Below are positions 34,667 through 43,367 of a DNA stretch of 64,000 nt, piece after piece. How positions within the stretch are numbered: position 1 is the stretch's first letter; every line of letters starts with the position of its first letter. The DNA comes from Candidatus Eisenbacteria bacterium. Its GTDB lineage: Bacteria > Desulfobacterota > Binatia > DP-6. The notes below the pieces were generated by a model, which saw only the letters and a list, made by a program, of their open reading frames with translations, ran no database searches and had not been told where the DNA came from. Location: the NCBI GenBank assembly GCA_035577985.1, contig DATJZY010000052.1, positions 1 through 64,000 of the forward strand, in the 5' to 3' direction. The translations under genes and the position numbers were made by a program.

Positions 34667-34966
34667 CTACCGCCCGCCTGGGATGAGCCCCTCGAAATGC
34701 TCCCACGGCACGGCGGTCCAGGTCTCGGTGGACGCGTGCCCGAACGAGCGCACGATCATCACCACCTTGGCCGCACTGTCCTCGTTCGGCGCCTCGAAGA
34801 GATCCAGGTAGTCGCAGGGCCCGAGGATCGCGTAGCTGCCGCGCCACGTGACCTCGGGACATTCCTTCCGAACGCGCTCGGCGACCGTCTTTTCGAGGCG
34901 CTTCAGGTCCGCAGGCGTCTTCACGACCTCCGGGGTGAGGCGGGTGAGCATGATGAACGTCGGCAT
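34667..34966 (-). CDS. GYD-domain protein
   Basis: 99 residues beginning MPTFIMLTRLTPEVVKTPAD and containing YAILGPCDYLDLFEAPNED, the typical pattern of the GYD family (PF08734), a small ferredoxin-like-fold protein of unknown function. A GGGAGGA ribosome-binding site precedes the ATG. It is intact although surrounded on both sides by gene fragments. Confidence 0.8.
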   Translation of the reverse strand: MPTFIMLTRLTPEVVKTPADLKRLEKTVAERVRKECPEVTWRGSYAILGPCDYLDLFEAPNEDSAAKVVMIVRSFGHASTETWTAVPWEHFEGLIPGGR

Positions 34967-34983
34967 AGCCGTCCTCCCGTGAC

Positions 34984-35145
34984 CTAGACCGCTCGATGCG
35001 GCGATTCCCGCTCGAGCAGTGTTTCCACCATCGAGAACTCTTCTGCAAGAAGCGTCAAGACATCGTCCATCGTGACGACCCCGCGGGCTCCCCCGCCCCG
35101 CTCACGACCGCGATGCGGCGGAACCGGTTCCCGTGCGCATGTGAC
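34984..35145 (-). pseudogene. CBS-domain C-terminal fragment with a frameshift
   Basis: One minus-strand frame reads AHGNRFRRIAVVSGAGEPAG and the next reads RGVVTMDDVLTLLAEEFSMV followed by ETLLERESPH, together the end of a CBS-domain protein. The join lies near 35090. An intact CBS protein of another subtype is at 38557. Confidence 0.6.
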
Positions 35146-35214
35146 CCAACGCCGATTCGGCGGCAGCGGCATCGGTTCGTCCGGATCGATTGACGGACGA
35201 TGTGCGTCCGGCGC

Positions 35215-35610
35215 TCAGCGGATGGCGATGTCGTCTTCGTTCGGGTGCGAACTCTTCGGCATCCACACGCTGAGTATGCCGCTCTCGAGGGTCGCGCTGG
35301 CCCTCGAAGCGTCGACCTCCGCTGGGAGCGGTATCGTTCGCTGGAAGTCGCCGTAGCCGAGCTCGTCGCCGTGGTACGCGAGGCTCGTGTCTGCGCCGTC
35401 CTTGCGGGCCTCGGCACGAACGTTCAACCGTCCGTCGGCCACGCTCACGTGAATGTCGTCCTTGTCGATTTCTGGAACCTCGATGACGACGGTCACCTCG
35501 CTGTCGGTCTCGCTGACGTCGGCCGCCGGCTCGAGGATCTCCCCGTCCTCGTGAAGGACCACACCATCTCGAAGATCCTGGCGTCGACGCGGTTCGCGTA
35601 TGAATGGCAT
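35215..35610 (-). CDS. Small heat shock protein, Hsp20 family
   Basis: 131-residue cytoplasmic protein. The alpha-crystallin domain covers about residues 30-120: DVSETDSEVTVVIEVPEIDK, DIHVSVADGRLNVRAEAR, GDFQRTIPLPAEVDASRASA and ESGILSVWMPK. It ends with a short IAIR tail that could serve as the I-x-I oligomerisation motif. A GGAGG ribosome-binding site decides the ATG at 35610. It acts as an ATP-independent holdase. Confidence 0.9.
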   Translation of the reverse strand: MPFIREPRRRQDLRDGVVLHEDGEILEPAADVSETDSEVTVVIEVPEIDKDDIHVSVADGRLNVRAEARKDGADTSLAYHGDELGYGDFQRTIPLPAEVDASRASATLESGILSVWMPKSSHPNEDDIAIR

Positions 35611-35764
35611 CGTCCCTCCTCGGGATTCTGCAGCAACGGCCGTGCCGATGGCAGCGACTACCTGCAATCTCGGGGACCCGACGTTACAAGGAGCCAAACC
35701 CCATGCCGGCGTCGCATGATTCGTGCATCTTCTCCCAGCCGTCGGATGGCCATTGGGGAGCGTA

Positions 35765-36814
35765 GTGGCAGACTTGAGAATCGATTGCAGCCGGGGCGAA
35801 GGGGGCGGCCAGATCGTGCGAACCGCTCTCGCACTGGCAGTGACACTCGGGCACCCGCTCGTGCTCACCAACATCCGCGCGAATCGCCGCCGACCCGGCT
35901 TGCAGCCCCAGCACCTGGCGGCCGTGCGCGCGCTCGCCGCGATCAGCCGGGCCGACGTTCGTGGCGCCGAGCTCGATTCGTGCGAGCTCGAGTTCCGACC
36001 CCGGGACCTTCGGGGCGGCGACTATCGCATCGACGTGGCCGAGCTTCGCGGCAGCGCCGGCTCGACCACGCTGATCTTCCAGGCGCTCCTCCTGCCGCTC
36101 GTGCATGCGGCCGAACCGAGCCATCTCACGTTGCTCGGCGGCACGCACGTGCCATGGAGCCCTCCGCTGCACTACGTGCGCGACGTCTTCCTGCCGGCCG
36201 TACGAGGCCTCGGCGTGGATTCGCGCGTGTCGCTCGTGCGCTGGGGCTGGTACCCCGCCGGTGGTGGTATGATCGAAGCCGACGTCTCGCCGGCGTCGAT
36301 GCTTCGGGGTCTCCGCGCCGACGAGCCACCGCCGCTCGCGCACGTCGTCGGCATGTCGGCGGTGTCGAGCCTTCCGCGCGCGATCGCCGATCGACAGGCC
36401 CATCAAGCCCGGGACCGGCTCTCGCGCGAAGGCGTCACGGCGACGATCGAAACGGTCGAGGATGTGACGGCGCGCGGCCCGGGCACCTTCGTCGGTCTGG
36501 TCGTGCCCGGTCGGGCGGGCTTCTCCGCGCTCGGTCGTCGCGGTGTTCCGGCCGAGCGCATCGCGGACGAGGCCGTCGACGCGTTGCTCGCCTATCGAGC
36601 GAGCCGCGGCGCGCTCGATGCGCATCTCGCCGATCAACTGCTGCCGTTTCTGGTGCTGGCTCGCGAGCCGTCGAGCTTCACGTGCGAGGCGATCTCGCCC
36701 CACCTTCGCACGCTGGCATGGGTCCTCGGCGAGCTCGTGCCGGTCTCCATCGAGCTCGACGAGGGTCCGCCGGCACGGGTCCGGACCCTTCCGCACGGCG
36801 GAACGCACCCCTGA
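35765..36814 (+). CDS. rtcA: RNA 3'-terminal phosphate cyclase RtcA
   Basis: 349 residues from a GTG start giving VADLRIDCSRGEGGGQIVRT. The family signatures are RGEGGGQ at the N-terminus, GAGSTTLIFQALL-like (actual RGSAGSTTLIFQALLLPL), and the HADQLLPFLVLA-like C-terminal segment, here DAHLADQLLPFLVLA. The catalytic His of RtcA (His309 in E. coli) would correspond to His in that segment. RtcA converts RNA 3'-phosphates to 2',3'-cyclic phosphates with ATP. The partners rtcB and archease are present 24 kb away (60147-62043). The DNA before and after this gene is repeated as a deletion scar at 62765-62960. Confidence 0.92.
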   Translation: MADLRIDCSRGEGGGQIVRTALALAVTLGHPLVLTNIRANRRRPGLQPQHLAAVRALAAISRADVRGAELDSCELEFRPRDLRGGDYRIDVAELRGSAGSTTLIFQALLLPLVHAAEPSHLTLLGGTHVPWSPPLHYVRDVFLPAVRGLGVDSRVSLVRWGWYPAGGGMIEADVSPASMLRGLRADEPPPLAHVVGMSAVSSLPRAIADRQAHQARDRLSREGVTATIETVEDVTARGPGTFVGLVVPGRAGFSALGRRGVPAERIADEAVDALLAYRASRGALDAHLADQLLPFLVLAREPSSFTCEAISPHLRTLAWVLGELVPVSIELDEGPPARVRTLPHGGTHP

Positions 36815-36829
36815 ACGTTCGCGATCGCG

Positions 36830-36905
36830 GGCTTATACGGAGGAGGAGCTCTCGCCCGCCGACAGGCCTTCGAGCGCCGCGACGCGCCCTTCGTCACTTC
36901 GGGCG
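36830..36905 (-). pseudogene. C-terminal relic of a phasin-like coiled-coil protein
   Basis: The minus strand reads GRVAALEGLSAGESSSSV and a stop. The same ending, VAALEGLSADESSSSL, occurs at 62897, where more of the gene survives. Only about 22 codons remain here, convergent to rtcA. Confidence 0.5.
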
Positions 36906-36959
36906 GGCGGCGGAGGTCGGTGCATTTCACAAGCCGAAATCACGCGAGCCCTGATGTGA

Positions 36960-37529
36960 ATGCTCGCACATTTGAGAATAATCATTTGCTCGTCCGGGCC
37001 GCTGAATCCGGCATGCGTGTTGCTCGCAGGGCGCGCCGCATGGTTGGCGCTCGTCCTCGGCCTCTCGCCGTACGCCTTCGCAAGCGATCTCCACGTGCCT
37101 CGTCTACCACCGGTTCGGTCTAGCCGCCGACCGCATGACGGTGACGACGCCCGTCTTCGAGTCGCATCTGCGCGAGCTGCGCGACGGCGGGTACACGGTC
37201 ATCCCGCTTCGGCGCCTCGTGGATCACCTCTTTGGGCGCGGCGCCCGCCCCGCCGGAGCGCTCGGTCGTCCTCACCGCAGATGGCATCCGAATCGTCTTG
37301 ACGGATCGGGCGGCACTGGACACGCCGAGGCTCGGCGTCGAGCTGACGAGCGCGCTCTACTGGTTGCACCCGCGGCAATTCGAGCTCGAGAGGACGCTCG
37401 ATCTGATCGGCACGCGGCGGGTGCTCGACGCAATCGCGGGGCGAGGACCCGCGAGAGATCGCTCGCGGCTGGGAGCCGCCGCTCGACGAGTTTCGCGTCC
37501 TCCGCGCGCACTACTTGCGGCACTAGCGC
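36960..37529 (+). pseudogene. Chimeric scar: start of a polysaccharide deacetylase fused to the end of a NamZ-type protein
   Basis: Read in changing frames, the sequence gives a signal-peptide-like AWLALVLGLSPYAFASDL, then CLVYHRFGLAADRMTVTT, GGYTVIPLRRLVDHLFGRG and PPERSVVLTADG. These match the deacetylase at 51939. At about 37283 it switches to GIRIVLTDRAALDTPRLGVE, SALYWLHPRQFELE and finally LDEFRVLRAHYLRH with a stop, matching the last 90 residues of the serine hydrolase-NamZ protein at 53992. About 3.8 kb of an ancestral copy of that operon has therefore been deleted here. Confidence 0.8.
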
Positions 37530-37792
37530 TCTGTTCCTTCGGCGAGATGCTCGTCGGTCGACGGTGCTGATGTCGTAGGCGCCGCCCGGTCCCTCCGTCG
37601 ACTGCGTGACGAACTGCCTCGGGCGGTGATTCCAGGCCTCACATTTTGCCGTCGCTGACATGCCCTGATGTCGGCATGCCCTGAGGCGGAAAGCGCTGCG
37701 ATCATCTCGAGCGCCGCATGGCGTTCCGGCCGGGGCACGGCCATTGCTTCCGAGAACACACACGCCGCCGAGGAAGGCGGAGGGCAAAGCGG
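37530..37792. other. Short decayed stretch
   Basis: No gene recognised. It contains a ten-base direct repeat, catgccctga, at about 37660 and 37677. Confidence 0.3.
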
Positions 37793-37985
37793 ATGTACCT
37801 CGACCTGAACCTCGAGCCGACCGAAGAACAGGCTGCGTTCAGGGGAAGTGCCCCTCGCTTTGCTCTCGAGCTGCTTCGCCCGCGCACCGCGGAGCTCAAC
37901 CGGCGGCCCGATGCACCGAGCATCCCATCACCAGCGACTCGCCGCTCTGGGACACGCGTGGCATCCATGACGTCGCGTCCATGAC
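37793..37985 (+). pseudogene. N-terminal relic of an acyl-CoA dehydrogenase
   Basis: From an ATG with a purine-rich leader the frame reads MYLDLNLEPTEEQAAFRGSA and FALELLRPRTAELNRRPDA, the usual beginning of acyl-CoA dehydrogenases. A frameshift then leads to ITSDSPLWDTRGIHD, also typical of some family members. The flavin-binding and catalytic regions are gone. Confidence 0.5.
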
Positions 37986-38088
37986 GTGCCGCCTTGCCGC
38001 GGCTCGGGCGAGGAGCCCTCCGGAGGCGCTAGGCGTGCTGGCAGTCACCGCGCTGCAACGAATCAATCCCAACAGAGGAGAAAGCCCG

Positions 38089-38529
38089 ATGGCACTCGTT
38101 CCCTGGGAGCCGTTCCGCGCTCTGCGTCGCAGGGACGACGTGTTCGATCAATTGTTCCGAGAGTTCCTTCGTCGGCCGATGTTTGACCAAGAGGAAGATG
38201 GGCTCGCCCCACCGGTCGAGGTGGCGGAGTCGGACGGCGAGGTGATCGTCAAGATGGAGGTCCCAGGAGTCGAAAAGGACCAACTCCAACTCACCGTAGC
38301 CGACGACCGCATTACCGTCCGGGGTGAGGTGCGAAAGGAGAGCGAGGAGAAGCGGAAGAACTACTTCCGGCAAGAGATTCGGTACGGCGCCTTCCAGCGG
38401 TCCGTCCCGCTGCCGGTCGAGGTCGATGCGACCAATGCGAGCGCGGAGTTGAAGCACGGCATGCTCAAGGTGACGCTGCCGAAGAGCAAGCAGCCGAAGG
38501 CGCACGAGATCAAGGTCGCGGTGGCCTGA
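38089..38529 (+). CDS. Small heat shock protein, Hsp20 family
   Basis: 146-residue cytoplasmic holdase. It starts MALVPWEPFRALRRRDDVFD, a classic Hsp20 N-terminus. The alpha-crystallin domain covers about 40-135 with VEVAESDGEVIVKMEVPGVE, LQLTVADDRITVRGEVRKES and HGMLKVTLPKSK, and the C-terminus has HEIKVAVA. An AGAGGAG ribosome-binding site precedes the ATG. It lies 27 bases before the CBS gene and is probably cotranscribed with it. Confidence 0.95.
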   Translation: MALVPWEPFRALRRRDDVFDQLFREFLRRPMFDQEEDGLAPPVEVAESDGEVIVKMEVPGVEKDQLQLTVADDRITVRGEVRKESEEKRKNYFRQEIRYGAFQRSVPLPVEVDATNASAELKHGMLKVTLPKSKQPKAHEIKVAVA

Positions 38530-38556
38530 ACGCCCCGCAGTCAGGAGCATTCGATC

Positions 38557-39048
38557 ATGAACGTCGAAGAGCTGATGACGAGAAATGTGCGGACTTGTGG
38601 ACCCGAAGATCGCCTCAGTGTCGCTGCGCAGATCATGTGGGAGCGGGATTGCAGGTGTGTGCCGGTCATCGAGTCGGCGAACGGCGCTGCGCGCGTCGTC
38701 GGCATGCTCACCGATCGGGACGTGTGCATGGCCGCGTACACGCAGGGGCGCCAGCTGGCAGACATCACGGTGCGGAGCGTGATGGCGAAGGAGGTGCGCG
38801 CGTGCCGCTGTACGGACTCCATCGACACGGCCGTGAGGATGCTCGAGGAGAACCAGGTTCACCGGCTCCCCGTTCTCGACCAGGCCGACCATCTGATCGG
38901 GCTGTTGTCATTGGCCGACATCGCGGGCGAGGCGGCGCGCGAGCATGCACAGGGCCGGAAGGACGTGACGGACGCGCAAATCGCTGAGGCGCTCGAAGCC
39001 ATCACGCAGCCCCGACAGCCGGGTGCGCTCGCTACGACGGCGGCGTGA
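38557..39048 (+). CDS. CBS-domain protein (two CBS motifs)
   Basis: 163 residues with a pair of CBS motifs: ELMTRNVRTCGPEDRLSVAA with GMLTDRDVCMAA, and SVMAKEVRACRCTDSIDTAV with GLLSLADIAGEA. Stand-alone CBS pairs bind adenine nucleotides and sense energy state. It follows the Hsp20 gene and has its own AGGAG ribosome-binding site. Confidence 0.9.
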   Translation: MNVEELMTRNVRTCGPEDRLSVAAQIMWERDCRCVPVIESANGAARVVGMLTDRDVCMAAYTQGRQLADITVRSVMAKEVRACRCTDSIDTAVRMLEENQVHRLPVLDQADHLIGLLSLADIAGEAAREHAQGRKDVTDAQIAEALEAITQPRQPGALATTAA

Positions 39049-39188
39049 CCGGTTCGATCCCGCGCGACGTGGAGGACGGGGTGCTACGCACGCCGGTGCC
39101 CCGTCATCCGCGCCGCTCGGGCGTCGGCGCGGCGCCGATCTCGACTCGCCTGCCGACATCCGGCGCGCGCTCGCCCGGGGCGGCCTTT

Positions 39189-41786
39189 TCACTTGAGGAC
39201 GATCCCGAAGAGGCCGCCCGCCATCAGCGCGGCCACGTCGACGAGGATCGCGGGTAGGGCGAGGCCGCCCGGCGACGCGAGATAGCGCGGCGTCCAGACC
39301 GGATCGAACTTCTCCTTGTACTGGCGCAGCCCCTGGAAATTGTAGAAGTGCTCACCGTGTCGGTAGACGAACGTCCCGACCCGGTGCCAGAGCGGCGCGC
39401 CGGGACGCCGCTCCAGCCCGGAGAGCGGGGCCACGCCGAAGTTGAACCAACGGTAGCCTTGCTGCCGCCCCCAGATCAGCAGCGCCGCAAAGAGGAAGTC
39501 CATGCTCCCGTTCGGCGCGTCCGGGCGATGACGCATGAGATCGATCGACAGCTCCTCCTTCTCCGCACCGAGCCACAGGTTGGCGAAGGCGACGATGTCG
39601 TCGCCGCTCCGAACCACGGCGACGGGAAAGTGCGTCAGGTACGACACGTCGAAGCTCGCGTTCGAGAACCCCTTCTCGCGGGTCGCCTTGTCCGCCAGCC
39701 AGGCGTCCGAGACGCGCGCGAGCGCGGGCAACGCAGACGGCACCGTCTCCCGCAGCAGGATCTCGAAGTGGTAGCCGCTCCGAACCAGCTTGAATGCCGC
39801 GTGTCTCAGGTCCCTATGGCGAGGGGCCTCGAGCGCGAAGCGAGTGAGGTCGACGCGAGCTTCCTCGCCGAGCTTCGTGAGCGTGAGGCCGAGATCGAGG
39901 TACGTGTCCAGGCGCTCCGGCCGCACCTCGAAGAAGACGGGCCATCCACCGAAGCGCTCACAGAGCCCGTGGAACTGCCACACGAGCTCGCGCGCCGACT
40001 CCTCGGGGCCGATCGGGTCGCCCACCGCGATCCAGCTCCGGCCCTGGCGACCGTACATCATGAAGGCGTCTCCAGCTTCGCTGAAGAGGATCGCCTTGTC
40101 CCCGCGGAAGACCAGGTTCGCATGGGTCCACACCGACCGCTCGACGATCGGCCGCGCCCGCTCGATGTCCGCGGCGTTCGGCGGCGCCAGGCGCGGGCGG
40201 GCGGGTCGGAACAGTCGCATCCCGGCGAACAGGACGGCAAGGCCGATCGCGCCGACGGTCGCCCGCAGCGAGCGCGGCGCCTCGGCATGGAGCGCGACCC
40301 GCCACCACAGCTCGCTCGAATACTCCACGCGCTCGTGGACGAAGATGCCGAGCCAGGCCGATCCGGCGAGCACGACGACGATGGCTGCGATCCAACCCCC
40401 CGTGAACGGCTCGCCGAGCAGGGATGCCTTCCGATAGAAGTACCTGCGGCACGGGAGGAGCGCGGCGAACGTCGCTGCCAGGACCATCGCCTCCTCGTAG
40501 TCGAGACCCTTGACGAGCGAGAGGGCGCAGCCCGCGGCGAGCAAGGCGAGCGCGAGCACGTACGCCGCATCGAGCCGGCGTTGGATTCCCCGCGCGAGGA
40601 TCAAGAGCGCCGCGCCCACGAGGCTCGCGAGGAAGTGCGACATCTCGATGACCGGCAGCGGTGCGAACCGGTGAAGCCACCTGAGCCGTCCGGTTGCGCT
40701 CGGTACGGCGCCGGAGAAGAGCAGCATCGCTCCCGTGACGAACATCGCCGCCGCGAGGATCTGCGGCACCATCGCGGCGATCCAGTGGCCGAAGCGATCG
40801 AAGAGACGACGGACCCTGGGGACCCGCTCCCAGCCTTCACGAACGCCGATCGTCATCGCGGCGACGAACAAGGGAAGGATGAAGTACGTCGCACGAAAGG
40901 CGAGAAGCGCGGCGACGAGATCGGGCGGCGCAACCCGCGGCGAGAGCAGGAGCAGTATGACGGTTTCGAAGATCCCGAGACCCCCCGGCACCTGACTCGC
41001 GGCGCCGCTCACGAGCGCGACGAGGAACGTCGCCAAGAATCTCGGATAGGAGAGGTCTGGCGCCGGAGGCAGCAACACCCAGAGTGCCGTGCCCATCGTC
41101 GTGAGATCGAGCGTGGCGACAAACAGCTGCCCCACCGTCAGTGCGGGGGACGGCAGCGGAAAGCGCCACGTGCCGATGCGCAGCGGCCTCTGGCGCGCCA
41201 TCACGATCGCGGCGTAAGCGACGAGCAGCACCAGGAATGCGATGCCCAGGGGGCGCGTCGTCCCCCCGGGGAGGTGGAGGGCCGGCGGAAGCAGGATGGG
41301 GTCGCCGATGAACAGCAGCGCGCCGAGGCAGAGGAAGCCCAGCCAGAACCCGAGGCTGCAGAAGAGGACCACCTGTGTGAGCTCGACTGCCGACAGCCCG
41401 AGAGAACCGTAGAGCCAGTATCGCACGGCGGCGCCGGTGACGAGGATGTTCCCGAGGTTGTTGCCGAGCGCGCAGGAGACGAACGAGCCGAGCACGACCC
41501 GAGGGAACGGAACGCGATGGTGAACGAACCGGAACGCCAGCAGATCGTAGCCGACGAGGATGGCGTAGCCGCACGCTGCGAGGGCGAGCGCGAGGGCGAC
41601 CCGTGACGACGGCACGCCTCGAAGCGCCGCAGCGATATCGCGGTAGTGGTAATCGCGCAGCGACTCGCGAAGCGCCCAGAGCGCGAGCGCGAAGCACACG
41701 AGCGCCACGACCTGCCCTGCGAGCCGACGCGCGCCGCTCGTCGGCGCATGCTCGATGGCCGCGTAACGCGCCGTTCGCGCGGGCAT
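39189..41786 (-). CDS. mprF: Bifunctional lysylphosphatidylglycerol flippase/synthase MprF
   Basis: 865 residues. The N-terminal two thirds (to about residue 540) hold some 13-14 membrane segments of the flippase/LPG_synthase_TM type. The soluble C-terminal domain (about 545-850) is the aminoacyl-tRNA-dependent transferase, with GDKAILFSEAGDAFMMYGRQ, WIAVGDPIGP, KLGEEARVDL and SMDFLFAALLIWGRQQG. MprF adds lysine (or alanine) from tRNA to phosphatidylglycerol and moves the product to the outer leaflet, reducing sensitivity to cationic peptides. ATG at 41786 is a reasonable start; a GTG at 41840 would add 18 residues. Confidence 0.9.
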   Translation of the reverse strand: MPARTARYAAIEHAPTSGARRLAGQVVALVCFALALWALRESLRDYHYRDIAAALRGVPSSRVALALALAACGYAILVGYDLLAFRFVHHRVPFPRVVLGSFVSCALGNNLGNILVTGAAVRYWLYGSLGLSAVELTQVVLFCSLGFWLGFLCLGALLFIGDPILLPPALHLPGGTTRPLGIAFLVLLVAYAAIVMARQRPLRIGTWRFPLPSPALTVGQLFVATLDLTTMGTALWVLLPPAPDLSYPRFLATFLVALVSGAASQVPGGLGIFETVILLLLSPRVAPPDLVAALLAFRATYFILPLFVAAMTIGVREGWERVPRVRRLFDRFGHWIAAMVPQILAAAMFVTGAMLLFSGAVPSATGRLRWLHRFAPLPVIEMSHFLASLVGAALLILARGIQRRLDAAYVLALALLAAGCALSLVKGLDYEEAMVLAATFAALLPCRRYFYRKASLLGEPFTGGWIAAIVVVLAGSAWLGIFVHERVEYSSELWWRVALHAEAPRSLRATVGAIGLAVLFAGMRLFRPARPRLAPPNAADIERARPIVERSVWTHANLVFRGDKAILFSEAGDAFMMYGRQGRSWIAVGDPIGPEESARELVWQFHGLCERFGGWPVFFEVRPERLDTYLDLGLTLTKLGEEARVDLTRFALEAPRHRDLRHAAFKLVRSGYHFEILLRETVPSALPALARVSDAWLADKATREKGFSNASFDVSYLTHFPVAVVRSGDDIVAFANLWLGAEKEELSIDLMRHRPDAPNGSMDFLFAALLIWGRQQGYRWFNFGVAPLSGLERRPGAPLWHRVGTFVYRHGEHFYNFQGLRQYKEKFDPVWTPRYLASPGGLALPAILVDVAALMAGGLFGIVLK

Positions 41787-42035
41787 GGCAGACGGACTAC
41801 GGGGCCGCCCCGCGAGTCGTGCGTCGTTCGTTCTCGACACGATGGCTATTGCATTTCGGGCGCCAAAATGGGGGAACGGCGTCGGTTCCTGGAAGGCCGA
41901 TCATCCGGCGCCCAAGCATTCCCGAAGCTGCGAGGGAACCCGAGCGGTCGTCCCGGGGCTGCGAACCCCACCGCGCATACCGGGCGGCCGGAAGCGCGCG
42001 GTTCCGTGGCATCCCCCTTGCTCCTCGAGGGCTTG

Positions 42036-43367
42036 ATGGCCCTCACGGCGCGAGCGCGGCGCCCCTCCGAGCAGGCGGACGTTCAGGGTGCCGTGGCCAC
42101 GGAACCCGTCGGGCATCGCGTGACGTTCAGACGCCTCCTGCCCTTCATCGGTCTGGGCGTACTCGCGGCGATCCTCTCGTGGCTGTGGCTCGGGTCGAGA
42201 CCCGTCGCTTCCGCAGCGTTTCGCACGGTACCCGTGGTGCGGGGCGACCTGCAGGTGACGGTGAGCGCGACCGGCACGATCGAGCCGGAAGAGGTGGTCG
42301 ACGTCGGCGCCCAGGTGGTCGGGATGATCCGCGAGTTCGGCCGTGATCCCGACCATCCCGAGAGGCCCGTCGACTACGGCTCCCGCGTCGACGTGGGAAC
42401 CGTGCTCGCGCAGATCGACGACACCCTCTATCGCGCGCAACTCGATCAGGCACGCGCCAACGCCGAGCGCGCTCGTGCGGATCTGCTCGAGCTCGACGCG
42501 AAGCTCCGGAAGGCCGACCGCGCGTGGGTTCGCGCGCAGGACCTCCGAAGCAAGGGCGTGATCTCCGATGCCGACTACGACATCGCGCTCGCCGACTACG
42601 ACACCGCTCGATCGGAGCTCGGGGTGGGCAAGGCGAGCATCGTCCAGGCCGATGCGACTCTTCACCAGGCGGAGATCAACCTCGGATACACGACGATCCG
42701 ATCACCGGTGAAGGGCGTCGTCGTCGATCGCCGGGTGAACATCGGCCAGACGGTCGTGTCGAGCCTCAATGCGCCGAGCCTCTTCCTCCTCGCGAAGGAC
42801 CTGACGCGCGTGCAGATCTGGGCGTCGGTGAACGAGGCCGACATCGGACGGATCGAGCCCGGACAGGCGGTTCGATTCACCGTGGACGCGTTCCCGCGCG
42901 AGACCTTCGTCGGCGAAGTGGCCCAGGTACGCCTGAACGCCACGATGACGCAGAACGTGGTCACCTATACGGTGGTGGTCACCGTCGACAACCCCGACGC
43001 CCGCCTGCTTCCGTACCTGACCACGAGCCTCAAGTTCGACGTCGACCGGCGGGCCGGTGTGATGCTCGTGCCGAACGCGGCGCTGCGCTGGCAGCCGGAT
43101 CCCGAGCAGGTCGCTCCGGACGCGCGTGGGACGCTCGTGCCGGGTGGCTCCGAGCCGTCGCCCCGGGGATCGGTGTGGGTCACCGAGGGGCGCTTCGTGA
43201 GACCCGTCGCCGTGCAGGTGGGCCCGAGCGACGGCGTCACGACCGAGATCGCGAGCACGGACGTGCATGAAGGAGAGCCGGTCGTGGTGGGCGAGATTGC
43301 GGCCGCGGAGGGCGAAGGCGAGGTGAGCCCGTTCGCGCCCCGGCTCTTCGGCGGCGGTCGCCGGTGA
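42036..43367 (+). CDS. MacA-like periplasmic adaptor protein
   Basis: 443 residues. One N-terminal membrane segment (about 36-52) is followed by the lipoyl-like half VVRGDLQVTVSATGTIEPEE, a long alpha-hairpin (about 125-195), the second lipoyl half NLGYTTIRSPVKGVVVDRRV and a beta-barrel domain with VWASVNEADIGRI-like sequence. It matches HlyD/MacA adaptors, which link an inner-membrane ABC pump to an outer-membrane channel. Its stop overlaps the MacB-like start by four bases (GTGA). No TolC-like gene is visible nearby. Confidence 0.88.
   Translation: MALTARARRPSEQADVQGAVATEPVGHRVTFRRLLPFIGLGVLAAILSWLWLGSRPVASAAFRTVPVVRGDLQVTVSATGTIEPEEVVDVGAQVVGMIREFGRDPDHPERPVDYGSRVDVGTVLAQIDDTLYRAQLDQARANAERARADLLELDAKLRKADRAWVRAQDLRSKGVISDADYDIALADYDTARSELGVGKASIVQADATLHQAEINLGYTTIRSPVKGVVVDRRVNIGQTVVSSLNAPSLFLLAKDLTRVQIWASVNEADIGRIEPGQAVRFTVDAFPRETFVGEVAQVRLNATMTQNVVTYTVVVTVDNPDARLLPYLTTSLKFDVDRRAGVMLVPNAALRWQPDPEQVAPDARGTLVPGGSEPSPRGSVWVTEGRFVRPVAVQVGPSDGVTTEIASTDVHEGEPVVVGEIAAAEGEGEVSPFAPRLFGGGRR

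Noticed and set aside
37655-37690. Two copies of catgccctga as a start of a repeat array
   Set aside because: Only two imperfect copies with short spacing; not a CRISPR or satellite array.
30014-39048. A transmissible locus of stress tolerance in the strict sense
   Set aside because: The typical ClpK/ClpG disaggregase, YfdX, HdeD, KefB and PsiE genes are absent, so only the general idea applies.
39000-39075. Possible tRNA because of the T-loop-like ggttcgatccc at 39049
   Set aside because: The required upstream arms would lie inside the CBS gene and no cloverleaf or acceptor pairing can be formed.
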